Positions 24,761 through 34,420 are shown, counted from the stretch's first letter. The stretch is 64,000 nucleotides of DNA from SZUA-309 sp965215995 (GCA_965215995.1 OZ244128.1:124001-188000), one strand, 5' to 3'. The notes: generated by a model not told the origin, from the sequence alone. A program made the numbers and translations.

Positions 24761-26344
24761 TCAGAAGATGAGCTGCACGGACTCCCCGTGCATCTCCGCA
24801 ATCGTCGAGCGCTCAGCCGGCAGGATGGCTGTCTCGCGCAACCCGGCATCCCACGTCGCGTGCACGGCTTCCAGCCGGGCAACCACGTCCGGGTGCTCCG
24901 ACGCCAGATTCTCGGTCTCACCCGGATCGCTATTCAAATCGTAGAGCAGAGTCAACTGCCCATGGGGAGAGTCCGTCGGCCAACCCCCGGCGGGTGGCGG
25001 AAAACGCCCGTCCTCCCCCAGGTCAGCCTCGGTCAGGAGGGTTCGGTTGTATTTGATCAGCTTCCACCGCGCATCCCGGATCGCTCGGCTGGGTCCCGCC
25101 CGCCAATACAGGTATTCGTGCGGTGCACCACTGTTCTCGCCGGTCAGGTAAGGGATCAGGTTGACGCTGTCCTCCGTAGTTGCCGAACCGCCTGCGACTG
25201 CGCTGAAGGTAGAAAGCAGGTCCAGCGTGATCACCGGATGCTCATAGATGGTTCCGGCTGGGAGCATCTTCGGCCAACTCATGATGAAGGGAACCCGCAC
25301 GCCACCTTCCTGATGATAGCGCTTGAATCCCGCATGGGGTGCATTGGAGCAGGCTCCTTTGATATAGCCTGCACAACCGTTATCACTCGAGAACACGACG
25401 AGCGTGTTGTCTAGCTGCCCGATTTCCTCCAGCTTAGTGACAACCAACCCCACGGAGTCGTCCAGTGACGAAACCATGGCTGCATAGATCCGCGTCGCCT
25501 TGTCCTCGACGTGCCGATACCGATCCAGATACTTCGCCGTCGCCTGCAGCGGTGTGTGGGGGGTCGTGTGGCTCAAATAGAGGAAAAAAGGCTCGTCCTG
25601 ATGATGATCGATGAACTCGACCGCTTTCGTGGTGAAGACATCCGTTAGGTAGTCGGTTACCTCAATCTTCTCTCTACCTCGATAGACGGCGACGCGATCC
25701 GGTCGGGTCGCCATTGCAGCGCCCATGGACTCGACACCCGGGGTTGCCGGGTCGATGAAGATGCTGCCCCCAGCCAGAACGCCGAAGTACTCATCAAATC
25801 CACGGCTCAGTGGGTGGTAGGGACCCCGGTAGCCGAGATGCCACTTGCCGATCATCCCGGTCGCGTAACCCGCATCTTTCATGACATCAGCCAGTGTGCG
25901 TTCGTCCGGGCTCATCCCCGAATCGACGTCACGGCCAGCCGGGTTGAACTCCCAACCATGGCGTTGCTGATATCGACCGGTCAGGAGCCCAGCTCGGGAC
26001 GGACTGCAGACCGGGTGCGAAACGTACCCCTGCGTGAAGCGCACACCGCTCTCGGCAAGCGCATCGATGTTTGGCGTATCGATCACTTCACTACCATAGA
26101 CGCTGGTGTCACCGATGCCGAGATCGTCAGCAAAGACAAAAACGACGTTCGGTGGTCTCGCTATGGAATCAGAGGCAGCTGTTCCTGCGGTCGCCGTCGC
26201 AGCGGAGGATTTGGCCGGATCTTCTGTACCGCAGGCGACAAGCAGGCTGCATAGAAGTGTGCCAGCGATTCGAGCCCGCGTCGTCACGCCAAGGGCAGCG
26301 AAATCCGTGTAAATCCAGCCGCTCAGTCGGTTTGAATCGATCAC
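24761..26344 (-). CDS. Sulfatase, predicted lipoprotein
   Basis: This is a type I sulfatase of about 527 residues. VFVFADDLGIGD supplies the first metal ligands. CSPSRAGLLTG is the sulfatase signature, whose Cys is matured to formylglycine. GKWHLGYRG and FSSDNGCAG complete the site. The N-terminus has a hydrophobic stretch ending LLVACG, a lipobox, so it is probably anchored facing the periplasm or surface. The start is uncertain: GTG at 26344 (with GGGAG upstream) is chosen over the ATG at 26374. The substrate sulfate ester is unknown; a formylglycine-generating enzyme is not in this window. Confidence 0.9.
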   Translation of the reverse strand: MIDSNRLSGWIYTDFAALGVTTRARIAGTLLCSLLVACGTEDPAKSSAATATAGTAASDSIARPPNVVFVFADDLGIGDTSVYGSEVIDTPNIDALAESGVRFTQGYVSHPVCSPSRAGLLTGRYQQRHGWEFNPAGRDVDSGMSPDERTLADVMKDAGYATGMIGKWHLGYRGPYHPLSRGFDEYFGVLAGGSIFIDPATPGVESMGAAMATRPDRVAVYRGREKIEVTDYLTDVFTTKAVEFIDHHQDEPFFLYLSHTTPHTPLQATAKYLDRYRHVEDKATRIYAAMVSSLDDSVGLVVTKLEEIGQLDNTLVVFSSDNGCAGYIKGACSNAPHAGFKRYHQEGGVRVPFIMSWPKMLPAGTIYEHPVITLDLLSTFSAVAGGSATTEDSVNLIPYLTGENSGAPHEYLYWRAGPSRAIRDARWKLIKYNRTLLTEADLGEDGRFPPPAGGWPTDSPHGQLTLLYDLNSDPGETENLASEHPDVVARLEAVHATWDAGLRETAILPAERSTIAEMHGESVQLIF

Positions 26345-26476
26345 CGTAGCTCCCGGTACATAAGACCACCACACGCCAGAACTGGGTGTCCGGCGATTGA
26401 GAATGTTCCCTCTGCTACGCGCGGAAGGTCAAGCCGACCACGTATACTCGAGCAGATCATTAATCCGGAGACACTC

Positions 26477-27262
26477 ATGCAGACTATCTCCAGCTATCTG
26501 CTGTTATTGCTTTGCGCGGCTTCGGCACACGCTAATCCGTTCACGGGGAACGGTCACTGGGTGGACCTGACCCACGAGCTTTCCGCCGAGGCCATCTTCT
26601 GGCCCACCGCAGAGCCTTTCGAGTTGATCACCGATGCTGAAGGTTTCACAGATCAAGGCTACTACTACTCAGCCTACAGCTTTAAGGGCGCCGAACATGG
26701 CGGCACACACATCGATGCCCCCATTCACTTTGCGGCCAATCGGCAAACGGTGGATCAGATTCCACTCTCGAGGCTGATCGGCAACGCCGTCGTGGTCGAC
26801 GTTACCAGCCGAGCGGCAGGCGATCGGAACTATCGGATCACCGTTTCAGACTTGGCAGCATTCGAGCGGGAACATGGTGCGGTGAACGCCAATGATATCG
26901 TTTTGCTGCGAACGGGTTTTTCGCAGCATTGGCCGGATGCGAAAGCTTACCTGGGCACCGCCAAGCGAGGTCCCGCGGGGGTAGAAGCGCTACAGTTTCC
27001 AGGCTTGCACCCCGCTGCCGCAGACTGGCTCGTTCAGCGAGGCATCAGTTCTGTGGGGATAGATACCGCCAGCATCGACTACGGCAGATCAACCAGGTTC
27101 TCGAGCCATGTTGCGTTGATGACTGCGAACATTCCTGCTCTTGAAAACCTCACGAATCTGGATCAACTGCCCCCGCGAGGCGCATTCCTCGTTGCACTGC
27201 CGACCAAGATTAAAGGCGGCAGCGGCGGGCCTGTGCGTGTGGTGGCCTGGGTGCCCCGCTAA
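26477..27262 (+). CDS. Secreted cyclase/kynurenine-formamidase-family hydrolase
   Basis: This 261-residue protein has a signal peptide (residues 1-19, ending SAHA). The HGGTHIDAPIHF motif supplies the metal-binding His/Asp set of the cyclase (KynB-like) family. VVVDVTSRA, VLLRTGFSQHWPD and SVGIDTASID are further family features. Family members hydrolyse amides such as N-formylkynurenine or cyclic compounds; the signal peptide makes a periplasmic substrate likely. It stands alone between two divergent/convergent sulfatase genes. Confidence 0.87.
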   Translation: MQTISSYLLLLLCAASAHANPFTGNGHWVDLTHELSAEAIFWPTAEPFELITDAEGFTDQGYYYSAYSFKGAEHGGTHIDAPIHFAANRQTVDQIPLSRLIGNAVVVDVTSRAAGDRNYRITVSDLAAFEREHGAVNANDIVLLRTGFSQHWPDAKAYLGTAKRGPAGVEALQFPGLHPAAADWLVQRGISSVGIDTASIDYGRSTRFSSHVALMTANIPALENLTNLDQLPPRGAFLVALPTKIKGGSGGPVRVVAWVPR

Positions 27263-27440
27263 AAGACGGCATCTGGAGTGCGATGGTGAGGTTGGGAGCG
27301 ACGCTGTAGAACTCGTAGATGTGATAGCCAGACCAGAGCCGACAGACGGTGTTCGATTGGGTCAGAGCTAGGCTTCAAAGCGGACGTCAAATCAACCCCA
27401 TCTTTGCCGCTTGGATGCCTCAGATCGGCCAACAGTGGAC

Positions 27441-28874
27441 CTAATGCGGTGGTTCGTAGGGATCAGGAGCACCAGTAGGTACGGGCGGATACGCCTTCAG
27501 GGAGGCTAGGTGTTCCTCCAGCTGTGGTAATGCTGCTTTTGGAATCCATGTATGGGGGAACAACACATTGTCGCGTTCTTGCGGATCATTGATCAGGTTA
27601 TAGACGCGAGGCATGGTGTACTCGCGTAGCACCCCGTTCCAACCGGTCTGCTCTTTGAAGTGCAGCTTCCAGTCCCGCCACTTTATGCCGAACACCTCGT
27701 TGCCCATGTAGACGACGAAACCCTCGCGGCCGGATTCGGAGCTTTCGCCCAGAAAAAAGCGGGTCATGTCTATGCCGTCGATCACACGATCCTGGGGGAC
27801 TTCGCCGCCTGCCAGGCGAGCTAGCGTTGGAAACAGATCCATCTCGTGGACGATCTCGTCACTGACCCGGCCCGCATCGATGCGCCCCGGCCATCTGATC
27901 GCAAAAGGCACCCGGAGGGCGCCCTCGTAGCCTGTGAATAGGGTGGAGCGCCATGGTCCGGCTGATCCGTGCACGGCTGTTCCCACGGTGATCGAGGTTT
28001 CGCCAGCACTCAGCGCTTCGGGACCGTTGTCGGCCGTGAAGATGAAGATGGTCTCCTCAGCTATCCCCAGCTCATCAAGAGTGTCGAGCAGCTCACCGGT
28101 GTAAGCGTCGATCTGGGTGAGCAAGTCTCCCCAGGGACCTTTCTCTGAGCTGCCAGCGAAGTCCGGATGCGGCATCGTCGGGAAGTGCGTAGCGGTATAC
28201 GGAAGGTAAACGAAAAACGGTTTTCCGGCCTTGGCCATCCGTTTCATGAAACGGATGGCCCGGTCGGTGAGATCGCGATCGACGAGTGGTCGGTAGTCCA
28301 GTCGATACGGACGTACCTTCTCCGGCATGCTGCCTTTCGTTCCTTGCATCACGAAGGTCTCGGCGACGCCGCTGTCGGCGAAACCCTGCATGTCGGAGTA
28401 GACAGACTCATCGGTGGAGTTCGGTATGCCGTACCACTCGTCGAATCCCTGGTCTGTTGGAAATCGCCCCTCCGTGCGTCCTAAATGCCACTTGCCGTAC
28501 ATGCCGGTCGCGTACCCCGCGGCAGCCAGCATCTCGGCCATCGTGACCTCCCATTGCACCAGACCGTAAACGCCTTCTCCCAAAGGCACAGTGCCGTTTC
28601 CGCTGCGTATAGCATAGCGCCCCGTCATGATCGCGGATCGTGACGGCGTGCATTGAACCTCGACATTGAAATTCGTCAGCCGCAGCCCTTCCGCCGCGAT
28701 CTGATCCAGACGCGGCGTCGCCGCTCCGCGAATGATGCCGCCGCCGTTGAAGCCCGGTTCGCCCCAACCGAGGTTGTCGAGGAACACAAGGACGATGTTA
28801 GGCTTGTCCTGAGCCAACGACATGTGACACGAGCCGACGAGCAATAGAAACAAGCAGCCTTTGAGATAGCGCAT
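27441..28874 (-). CDS. Secreted arylsulfatase-like sulfatase
   Basis: This 477-residue protein has a signal peptide (residues 1-21). The sulfatase signature is CTPSRSAIMTG, with Cys as the formylglycine precursor. The first metal site reads LVFLDNLGWGEPG, with Asn instead of the more common second Asp, a variant found in some sulfatase subfamilies. GKWHLGRTEG and FTADNGPEA are present. It is distinct in sequence from the lipoprotein sulfatase at 24761. It lies downstream of an AraC regulator on the same strand. Confidence 0.92.
   Translation of the reverse strand: MRYLKGCLFLLLVGSCHMSLAQDKPNIVLVFLDNLGWGEPGFNGGGIIRGAATPRLDQIAAEGLRLTNFNVEVQCTPSRSAIMTGRYAIRSGNGTVPLGEGVYGLVQWEVTMAEMLAAAGYATGMYGKWHLGRTEGRFPTDQGFDEWYGIPNSTDESVYSDMQGFADSGVAETFVMQGTKGSMPEKVRPYRLDYRPLVDRDLTDRAIRFMKRMAKAGKPFFVYLPYTATHFPTMPHPDFAGSSEKGPWGDLLTQIDAYTGELLDTLDELGIAEETIFIFTADNGPEALSAGETSITVGTAVHGSAGPWRSTLFTGYEGALRVPFAIRWPGRIDAGRVSDEIVHEMDLFPTLARLAGGEVPQDRVIDGIDMTRFFLGESSESGREGFVVYMGNEVFGIKWRDWKLHFKEQTGWNGVLREYTMPRVYNLINDPQERDNVLFPHTWIPKAALPQLEEHLASLKAYPPVPTGAPDPYEPPH
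28233..28260. repeat. 28-bp perfect palindrome inside sulfatase gene
   Basis: Arms GGCCATCCGTTTCA and TGAAACGGATGGCC are exact reverse complements with no spacer. They lie within the coding region and encode the AIRFMKRMA segment. Such a long perfect palindrome is unlikely by chance in one short stretch and could extrude a cruciform or form a strong mRNA hairpin. Confidence 0.9.
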
Positions 28875-28919
28875 TCCTTGTCCTTCATGATTGCGCGACT
28901 TTCCGTCGCTTCAGGTACG

Positions 28920-29918
28920 TCATCGTGGGTGGTCTTGGACAGCGCCTTCTTCTCGCACCTCGGACGGGGTGCGTCCCGTCCAGCGCTTGAATGCGCGGGA
29001 GAACGCGCTCAGGTCACTGTACCCGACCATCAGGGCAATGTCAGTGAACGAATAGCTGGTGTTGAGCACGTAATCCAAGGCAATGGGTTCGCAGATTGAT
29101 TCGATCAGATCGCTGAAAACCATGTTCCGTTCCGCAAGCCTCCGCTGCATCGATCTCCCGCTGATACCCATCCTCTTGGCCATCTGCTCAACCGTCGGAA
29201 GGCCGTCAGCCAACGACGTCGTGACCAGGTGTCGCATCTTGACGACGAAGTCCTCCTCTTCAGAACGCGTTATGAGGCGGTCTTCCAGATAGAACTTGAG
29301 CGCTTCCAATAGCCCCGGGTCTGCCGAGAGCACCGGATAATCCAGAACGTCACGCTGAAAGTGAACTCGGTTGGCCGCTCTCCCGAACGCAACGTCGCAT
29401 CCGAAAACCTTTTCATGTCCTCGTGCGTCAGAAAGACGACTATGGCGGAACTCCACCAGGTTTGGACGTACGCGGCGGCCACTGAGACCGAGTAGCGTTC
29501 TCACTATGAAGCCAATGGAGAATTCCCCGTCCTGCCGAACCAGATCGGGCTGTAATACCGATACCGTATAGCTGCATACCGCCTGTTGCTCGGCAACATC
29601 CAGGCGTACGGCGTTCGACTGCGAGAACACGTAAAGATAGCGTGAGAAAATCTCGATCGCTTCCCCGATGGTACTCGACGCGGCAACGGCATGGCCCAGG
29701 ACTCCGAGATCCTGGGGTTCGACCGTCAGCGCCATCTCCAGGCCGAGACTGGGATTGGATTCCCGTGCAACGGTTTCCAGCAGCTCGACATACTTCATGT
29801 CGGCAATCTCGACGTCGTGTCGAATCATGACCGTGGGAGGAATACCGACTCGTTCCAGAAACGGAAGAAACTGATCTTTGAACTTCGCAAATAGCCGTTC
29901 AGAGAAGATTGTCGGCAT
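28920..29918 (-). CDS. AraC-family regulator (arabinose-binding-like N-domain)
   Basis: This is a 332-residue regulator. The N-terminal 190 residues resemble the AraC-type ligand domain of the OruR/ArgR-like group (LGLEMALTVEPQDLGVLGHA, then EFRHSRLSDARGHEKVFGCDVAFG). The C-terminal double helix-turn-helix is clear: VEQMAKRMGISGRSMQRRLAE and FTDIALMVGYSDLSAFSRAFKRWTG. It lies between the sulfatase and TonB-receptor genes, all on the minus strand, and is the obvious candidate regulator of both. Confidence 0.92.
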   Translation of the reverse strand: MPTIFSERLFAKFKDQFLPFLERVGIPPTVMIRHDVEIADMKYVELLETVARESNPSLGLEMALTVEPQDLGVLGHAVAASSTIGEAIEIFSRYLYVFSQSNAVRLDVAEQQAVCSYTVSVLQPDLVRQDGEFSIGFIVRTLLGLSGRRVRPNLVEFRHSRLSDARGHEKVFGCDVAFGRAANRVHFQRDVLDYPVLSADPGLLEALKFYLEDRLITRSEEEDFVVKMRHLVTTSLADGLPTVEQMAKRMGISGRSMQRRLAERNMVFSDLIESICEPIALDYVLNTSYSFTDIALMVGYSDLSAFSRAFKRWTGRTPSEVREEGAVQDHPR

Positions 29919-29948
29919 GTCCGTTGATTTCCGGGTAGTCGGACTCGG

Positions 29949-32300
29949 CTACAGTCTGAAAGTGAAATCTATGCCATAGGTGCGAGGCGCTCCCACGTGC
30001 GTGTAGTCATAGCCGAAGAAAGTCTGCAGATCGATCGCCGACGTAGTGTACTCCTCTTCGAACAGATTCTTCCCCCAGACGCTCAACGCCCACCGAGAAT
30101 CGGCGGACTCCAGAACCAACGCGCCGTTTACCACCCAATACGCATCTGCCTGGATCCGATCTTCGTTCATGACCTCGAAGTATTGTTTACTAGTGTGGTG
30201 CAGGTCCATCTGCAGCGCCAAAGCTCCCCAGCCTCTCGTCAGCACGCTCCAATCCAGCGCAAGGTTGAAGTTGGTGGCTGGCGCCTGCGGTAGTTCGTTG
30301 CCCGAGATATCAACTCCGTTCAGCTCTCCCTGTTCTACTTCGGAATCCAGCAGACCCAGTCCCGCACGGACCAACAACGATGAAGAAAGTCTTGCGACGA
30401 CCTCCAGCTCCGCGCCCGTGATCCGGGACTCATCGATATTCACCAGGGTCTGAATGAGGTTCTCGTCTACATTCAGAAACTGCTGATTGTTGTATCGATA
30501 GTGGAAGATGCTGGCATTGAAGTTGACCCGCTGAGCCCAGAGAGACGTTTTCAAACCCAGCTCGAATGCATCAAGTTTTTCCGGATCGACACTCGTGACC
30601 TCAACCGCATCCTGAAAAGCCTGGGCGTTGAACGCACCGGTTCGATATCCGCGGCTGTACAAACCATAGTAGAGCGTTCCATTGTCGCTCACGTAGTCGA
30701 CGCCGATCTTCCCCGTAACCTCGTCGTCCGAGATAGAGTCGTCGATGGAATCGATAGTCGGTGCAACGAGTACACCGTCGCTACCAAGAAAGCGGGCGTT
30801 GTAGTTCTGGAGCTTCGTCTCGTCGTCAGTGTAGCGAACCCCGAAGCGGGTCGTCCAACGATCGCTCAGCGCGTACTCGCCATCGAAGTACAGGGCTTTG
30901 CTGATACGTTCCTGGTCGAAGTCGTTCTGCGTCTGGCAACCGTAGACGGCGAGATCACCGAGCGACATGCCGAAGGTGGTAAACAAAGCGTCGGTGACCA
31001 GCCCTTCCGGGGTCACCAGCTCGGGCAGACCCAGCGCGATGAACAGGGGATCACTGCAATCTGTTGCGCTCATATTTCCGTCGATGTTGAGGTCCAGGTC
31101 CTGGCTGTACTGCAGAGTGGTCTGTGTGAAGAGATCCTCCTTCGAGTAGTACACCCCGGAAATGAAATTGAACGGCCCCGCGAAATTCGAGGTCACCCGG
31201 AGATCCTGAGTAAACTGGTCGGCGTCCACCGACTGACGTGCGTTGATGAGCGTGTTGAAGGTGCCGTCTGCATCCTCAGGCACAAAAGCCTTCCCGTCAT
31301 CGTAGGAGCTGATGGAAGTGAGCGTTAGCTTGTCGGTCATGTCCCAGTTCACCGTTAGAGACACCGCATCGCTCTCTATTTCGCGCCGTTCGTCCTGTTC
31401 GGAGTCGAACTCCCACGTATCGAATCCATCACGGGTGCTGTCGGTCCGATCCGTCACGCCGAGCGCGTTGTAGAGCCCGTACACGCCCGCGCCTACGCCG
31501 GCAGGACCGATGTTTTGAGCCACGATCCCGTAGTTGACACCCTTTACCTCGCTGGTGGAGGCGCGAAGGAGGAGTTCGAGCGTGTCGACCGGCTGCCATA
31601 GAACGCTCATGCGCAAAGCGGTGTCCTTGATGCCGCTGCCGTCCTTGACGTCAGGCGTCAGGTTTTTGAGCCATCCATCCGCTTCGGTCCAGGTACCGGC
31701 GAGACGCACCGCCAATGAGTCACCCACAGGCAGGTTGAATGCGCCTTCCGCCCGTTTCCTGTTGAAGTTGCCGACGCCTAGAGTCAGATACGCGTCGAGA
31801 TCTTCATCCGGCCGAACAGTAACAAAGTTTACGGCGCCGCCTGTGGAGTTCTTGCCATACAGCGTACCCTGGGGCCCTCTCAGGACTTCTATGCGCTCCA
31901 GATCGAACAGCTGCACACCGAGGAATGCCGGATTCCCTTTGTAAACCTCGTCAACGTATGCCGCCACCGGGCTGTTCTGGTTGAAGCTGAAGTCGTTCAT
32001 GGAGACGCCCCTTAGAGAGAAGATGGGAATAGCGTCGCCAGCAACTTGGTTTACCTGCAGATTGGGAACCTGGGCGGCGATTTCAGTCGTATCCCTGAAT
32101 CTCAGCTTTTCCATGTCACCGCCGGATAAGACGGACACCGAGACTGGAACGTCCTGCAGGTTCTGTGCTCGTTTTTGAGCAGTCACGAGAATTTCCTCGA
32201 TCACCAGTTCTTCAGCCTCCGCAGCCGCCTTGTGGGTGAAGAACATCAGGAGCAGCAGCTTCAGAGAGCACAGGCAAAAAAGAATCGCAGTGTTTTTCAT
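29949..32300 (-). CDS. TonB-dependent outer-membrane receptor
   Basis: This 783-residue protein has a signal peptide (about residues 1-27), a TonB-box-like EEILVTAQKR and a plug domain (DVPVSVSVLSGGDMEKL, LRGPQGTLYGKNSTGGAVN). A long beta-barrel follows and ends with aromatic-rich strands (GIDFTFRL at the C-terminus). It belongs to the large receptor group used by heterotrophs for uptake of organic nutrients rather than clear siderophore receptors. The amine dehydrogenase/cytochrome pair lies just upstream on the same strand (35-base gap) and AraC just downstream, so the ligand may be the substrate of that pair. Confidence 0.93.
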   Translation of the reverse strand: MKNTAILFCLCSLKLLLLMFFTHKAAAEAEELVIEEILVTAQKRAQNLQDVPVSVSVLSGGDMEKLRFRDTTEIAAQVPNLQVNQVAGDAIPIFSLRGVSMNDFSFNQNSPVAAYVDEVYKGNPAFLGVQLFDLERIEVLRGPQGTLYGKNSTGGAVNFVTVRPDEDLDAYLTLGVGNFNRKRAEGAFNLPVGDSLAVRLAGTWTEADGWLKNLTPDVKDGSGIKDTALRMSVLWQPVDTLELLLRASTSEVKGVNYGIVAQNIGPAGVGAGVYGLYNALGVTDRTDSTRDGFDTWEFDSEQDERREIESDAVSLTVNWDMTDKLTLTSISSYDDGKAFVPEDADGTFNTLINARQSVDADQFTQDLRVTSNFAGPFNFISGVYYSKEDLFTQTTLQYSQDLDLNIDGNMSATDCSDPLFIALGLPELVTPEGLVTDALFTTFGMSLGDLAVYGCQTQNDFDQERISKALYFDGEYALSDRWTTRFGVRYTDDETKLQNYNARFLGSDGVLVAPTIDSIDDSISDDEVTGKIGVDYVSDNGTLYYGLYSRGYRTGAFNAQAFQDAVEVTSVDPEKLDAFELGLKTSLWAQRVNFNASIFHYRYNNQQFLNVDENLIQTLVNIDESRITGAELEVVARLSSSLLVRAGLGLLDSEVEQGELNGVDISGNELPQAPATNFNLALDWSVLTRGWGALALQMDLHHTSKQYFEVMNEDRIQADAYWVVNGALVLESADSRWALSVWGKNLFEEEYTTSAIDLQTFFGYDYTHVGAPRTYGIDFTFRL

Positions 32301-32335
32301 GACTTTGTTCCGAAGTTAGATGAGCGACAAGCCTT

Positions 32336-32707
32336 TTAGAGGGTCGTCAGATAACAGATCAGCGCCTGGCGCTGATCTTCGTTACGGATGCCACCGAATG
32401 GCATCACGTTCCCTGGCATGTAGGAGCCGGGACTCTCTAAAAACTCCGACAGCGTCAAGGCGTCCCAGACGATGCCCTCCTTAGTCATTGCATCGGAGAA
32501 GATGAAGCCGGGTTGCGAACCCGCAACGCGCCCCAGAACACCAGCTAGGCTTGGTCCAGCGCCGTGGACACCCGGCTCCGTGGCGTGGCATGCGGCGCAC
32601 TTGGCGTACTGTTTGCGGCCAGCTTCTGCGTCGCAATCCGTCGTCGCCATCGCGCTGGCGCCAGAAGCGGTCAGGAGCAGCAGGATCATCCAGTGGAAGC
32701 CTTTCAC
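32336..32707 (-). CDS. Periplasmic class I cytochrome c
   Basis: This small cytochrome of about 123 residues starts at a GTG overlapping the amine oxidase stop (GTGA). A signal peptide (WMILLLLTASGASA) precedes a single heme motif CAACH, and YMPGNVMPF supplies the likely axial Met. It resembles cytochrome c-550/c2 proteins. Direct translational coupling to a Tat-exported flavoprotein makes it the likely electron acceptor of that enzyme, as known for nicotine oxidoreductase NicA2 and its cytochrome CycN. Confidence 0.9.
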   Translation of the reverse strand: MKGFHWMILLLLTASGASAMATTDCDAEAGRKQYAKCAACHATEPGVHGAGPSLAGVLGRVAGSQPGFIFSDAMTKEGIVWDALTLSEFLESPGSYMPGNVMPFGGIRNEDQRQALICYLTTL

Positions 32708-34110
32708 GCCGGGCTGCCGAGCTGTTTGCGAACTGCCTGTGCTGCTCGCGCCCCAGCACCAATTGCTCCGTCGATGGTGCCGCGCCAACCCTCGCCGTGG
32801 TCACCGGACGCAAAGTGCACGCGTCCCTGCGGCTTCTGAAAGTCGGACATCTGCTGACCCGCCCAACCCGGGCGGTAGGTAGCCCATGTGCCCTTCGAAT
32901 AAGGATCGTTGTTCCAGTCGTAGTGGGTACTGGCAACCAGGCGGGCACCCGGCAAGTGAAAGTCGAGCTCGCGTTGCAGAGCCTCGTCATCGTACGGATC
33001 GAGCAGATTGAGGTCGCTGGAAAATGCGGCGATCAGGGTGTGCTTTGGCGCCTGCTCGAAGGTCATCAAGTAGTTGATGGGCCGCCCCGGGGCAATTGTG
33101 GCGACATTTCCTACGTCTCCCTCCACCTGCAGATAGATTTTCGCCCCAACCCCTGGGTGACGCTGCCTGGCTGCGGAAACGACACGGGCAGGGAGAGCTG
33201 GCGCGAAGGCGACGTCGGCGAGCGTGTTCATCGGCAGCGTGCTGATCACCACTCGGCCATCGAGGTTCTCACCACGCTGGGTTGTGACACGAACGAAATC
33301 GCCCCGATCTTCCACGGCACGGACAGGAGTGGAGAGCCGGACCCCAGGGTCTGCATCAGTGATTATCTCGTCGATCAACCTGGCAGTGCCTTGCTTGAGC
33401 TTGAAACGAGCCACCGAATCCATGAAGTTGGCGAAATCGCCGCCCGCGAGCATGTAAAACCGCAGCATTTCGAGATGAGATACAGTGTTCGCAGCACCGC
33501 TGCTCGTCAGTTCGATCATTCCCCTGCAGAAGGCCTGCTGAAGGGGCGAGAGACCGAGCGTTTCGAGGTGTTCCAAGGCGCTGATGGCATCGGCGGCCAG
33601 CGCCGCGGGCTCGTTGTGCAACAGATCGAAGGGGCGGGGAACGATGCTCCTCACTCCAGTGGTATAGGCGTTCCAACCCATGGCGGCATCAACGATCTGC
33701 TGCTCCGACAGCGAAAGCCTCTGGTCGTTATCGATGAGCACCATCTGATCGGGGAGGGCACCGGGTGTCTCGGCGAGATCCAGGCCGTAGCGCTCGATCT
33801 CCGCCCATACGAAGGGCTGGTTGTTGTAGACCCACGTACCACCGTACTCGACGGCTGCTCCATCAAACTGCGAGGTGAACGTTCTTCCTCCCAGCCGGTT
33901 ACGCGCTTCGAGCAGCAGGACCCGGTAGCCGTTCTTCCGGCAGTCCCGCGCGGCTGTTACACCTGCAAAGCCACCACCGAGCACTATGACGTCCCACTCG
34001 TGTTTGTTGGTTACTCGTTCCAATGAACCGGTTTCTGTGGCGAACGCCCGTCCACCCACCGCCATCGCGGTTAGACCGGATACCTGTCCCAGAAAGTTCC
34101 GACGCTTCAC
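32704..34110 (-). CDS. Tat-exported flavin amine oxidase/dehydrogenase
   Basis: This 468-residue flavoprotein has a Tat signal (KRRNFLGQVSG, then a short h-region ending GRAFA). The dinucleotide fold VIVLGGGFAGVTAARDC, the LEARNRLGGRTFT motif and AVEYGGTWVYNNQ are typical of monoamine oxidase/NicA2-like proteins; the C-terminal FASGDHGEGWRGTIDGAI closes the FAD site. Its stop overlaps the cytochrome c start. Export plus the cytochrome partner imply a dehydrogenase feeding the respiratory chain. The amine substrate is unknown. Confidence 0.9.
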   Translation of the reverse strand: MKRRNFLGQVSGLTAMAVGGRAFATETGSLERVTNKHEWDVIVLGGGFAGVTAARDCRKNGYRVLLLEARNRLGGRTFTSQFDGAAVEYGGTWVYNNQPFVWAEIERYGLDLAETPGALPDQMVLIDNDQRLSLSEQQIVDAAMGWNAYTTGVRSIVPRPFDLLHNEPAALAADAISALEHLETLGLSPLQQAFCRGMIELTSSGAANTVSHLEMLRFYMLAGGDFANFMDSVARFKLKQGTARLIDEIITDADPGVRLSTPVRAVEDRGDFVRVTTQRGENLDGRVVISTLPMNTLADVAFAPALPARVVSAARQRHPGVGAKIYLQVEGDVGNVATIAPGRPINYLMTFEQAPKHTLIAAFSSDLNLLDPYDDEALQRELDFHLPGARLVASTHYDWNNDPYSKGTWATYRPGWAGQQMSDFQKPQGRVHFASGDHGEGWRGTIDGAIGAGARAAQAVRKQLGSPA

Positions 34111-34420
34111 TTGCTGCTACCGCTACTTCGATGGCTGGAAAGTCTAAAGTCGGCAACATGGGCACGCTTGACCATTCGCGTCTGATCGCTTGGCAGATCG
34201 TGACAGATATGGAATTCGCAGCCTGGACCCATTCAGACAACCGCTAAGCTGCCGTTCGGTCTACCTCCAGCTAAGTTCTCGCGCGCAGACATGCGCGTTG
34301 CAGAGACCAGGGAAGCGCAACACACAAGGTTCGGAACGGGTCGAACTGAGACGTTCCCATCGGATCTGGAGGAACGTCCGCTTTCCGGTATCTGACACTG
34401 CCTACCAGCTCGGATGTGGA
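34111..34420. other. Gene-free interval
   Basis: About 310 bases upstream of the amine oxidase gene contain no convincing gene on either strand. The promoter of the amine oxidase/cytochrome/receptor group should lie here, but no clear -35/-10 pair or operator can be named. No toxin (PIN or other) partner for the adjacent antitoxin remnant is visible. Confidence 0.5.

Noticed and set aside
32551..34026. A 491-residue plus-strand frame opposite the amine oxidase.
   Set aside because: Antisense shadow of a Tat-exported flavoprotein with clear FAD motifs; no features of its own.
34111..34420. A PIN-domain or other toxin paired with the antitoxin remnant.
   Set aside because: No frame on either strand shows a toxin start or conserved acidic residues; the antitoxin appears to be an orphan.
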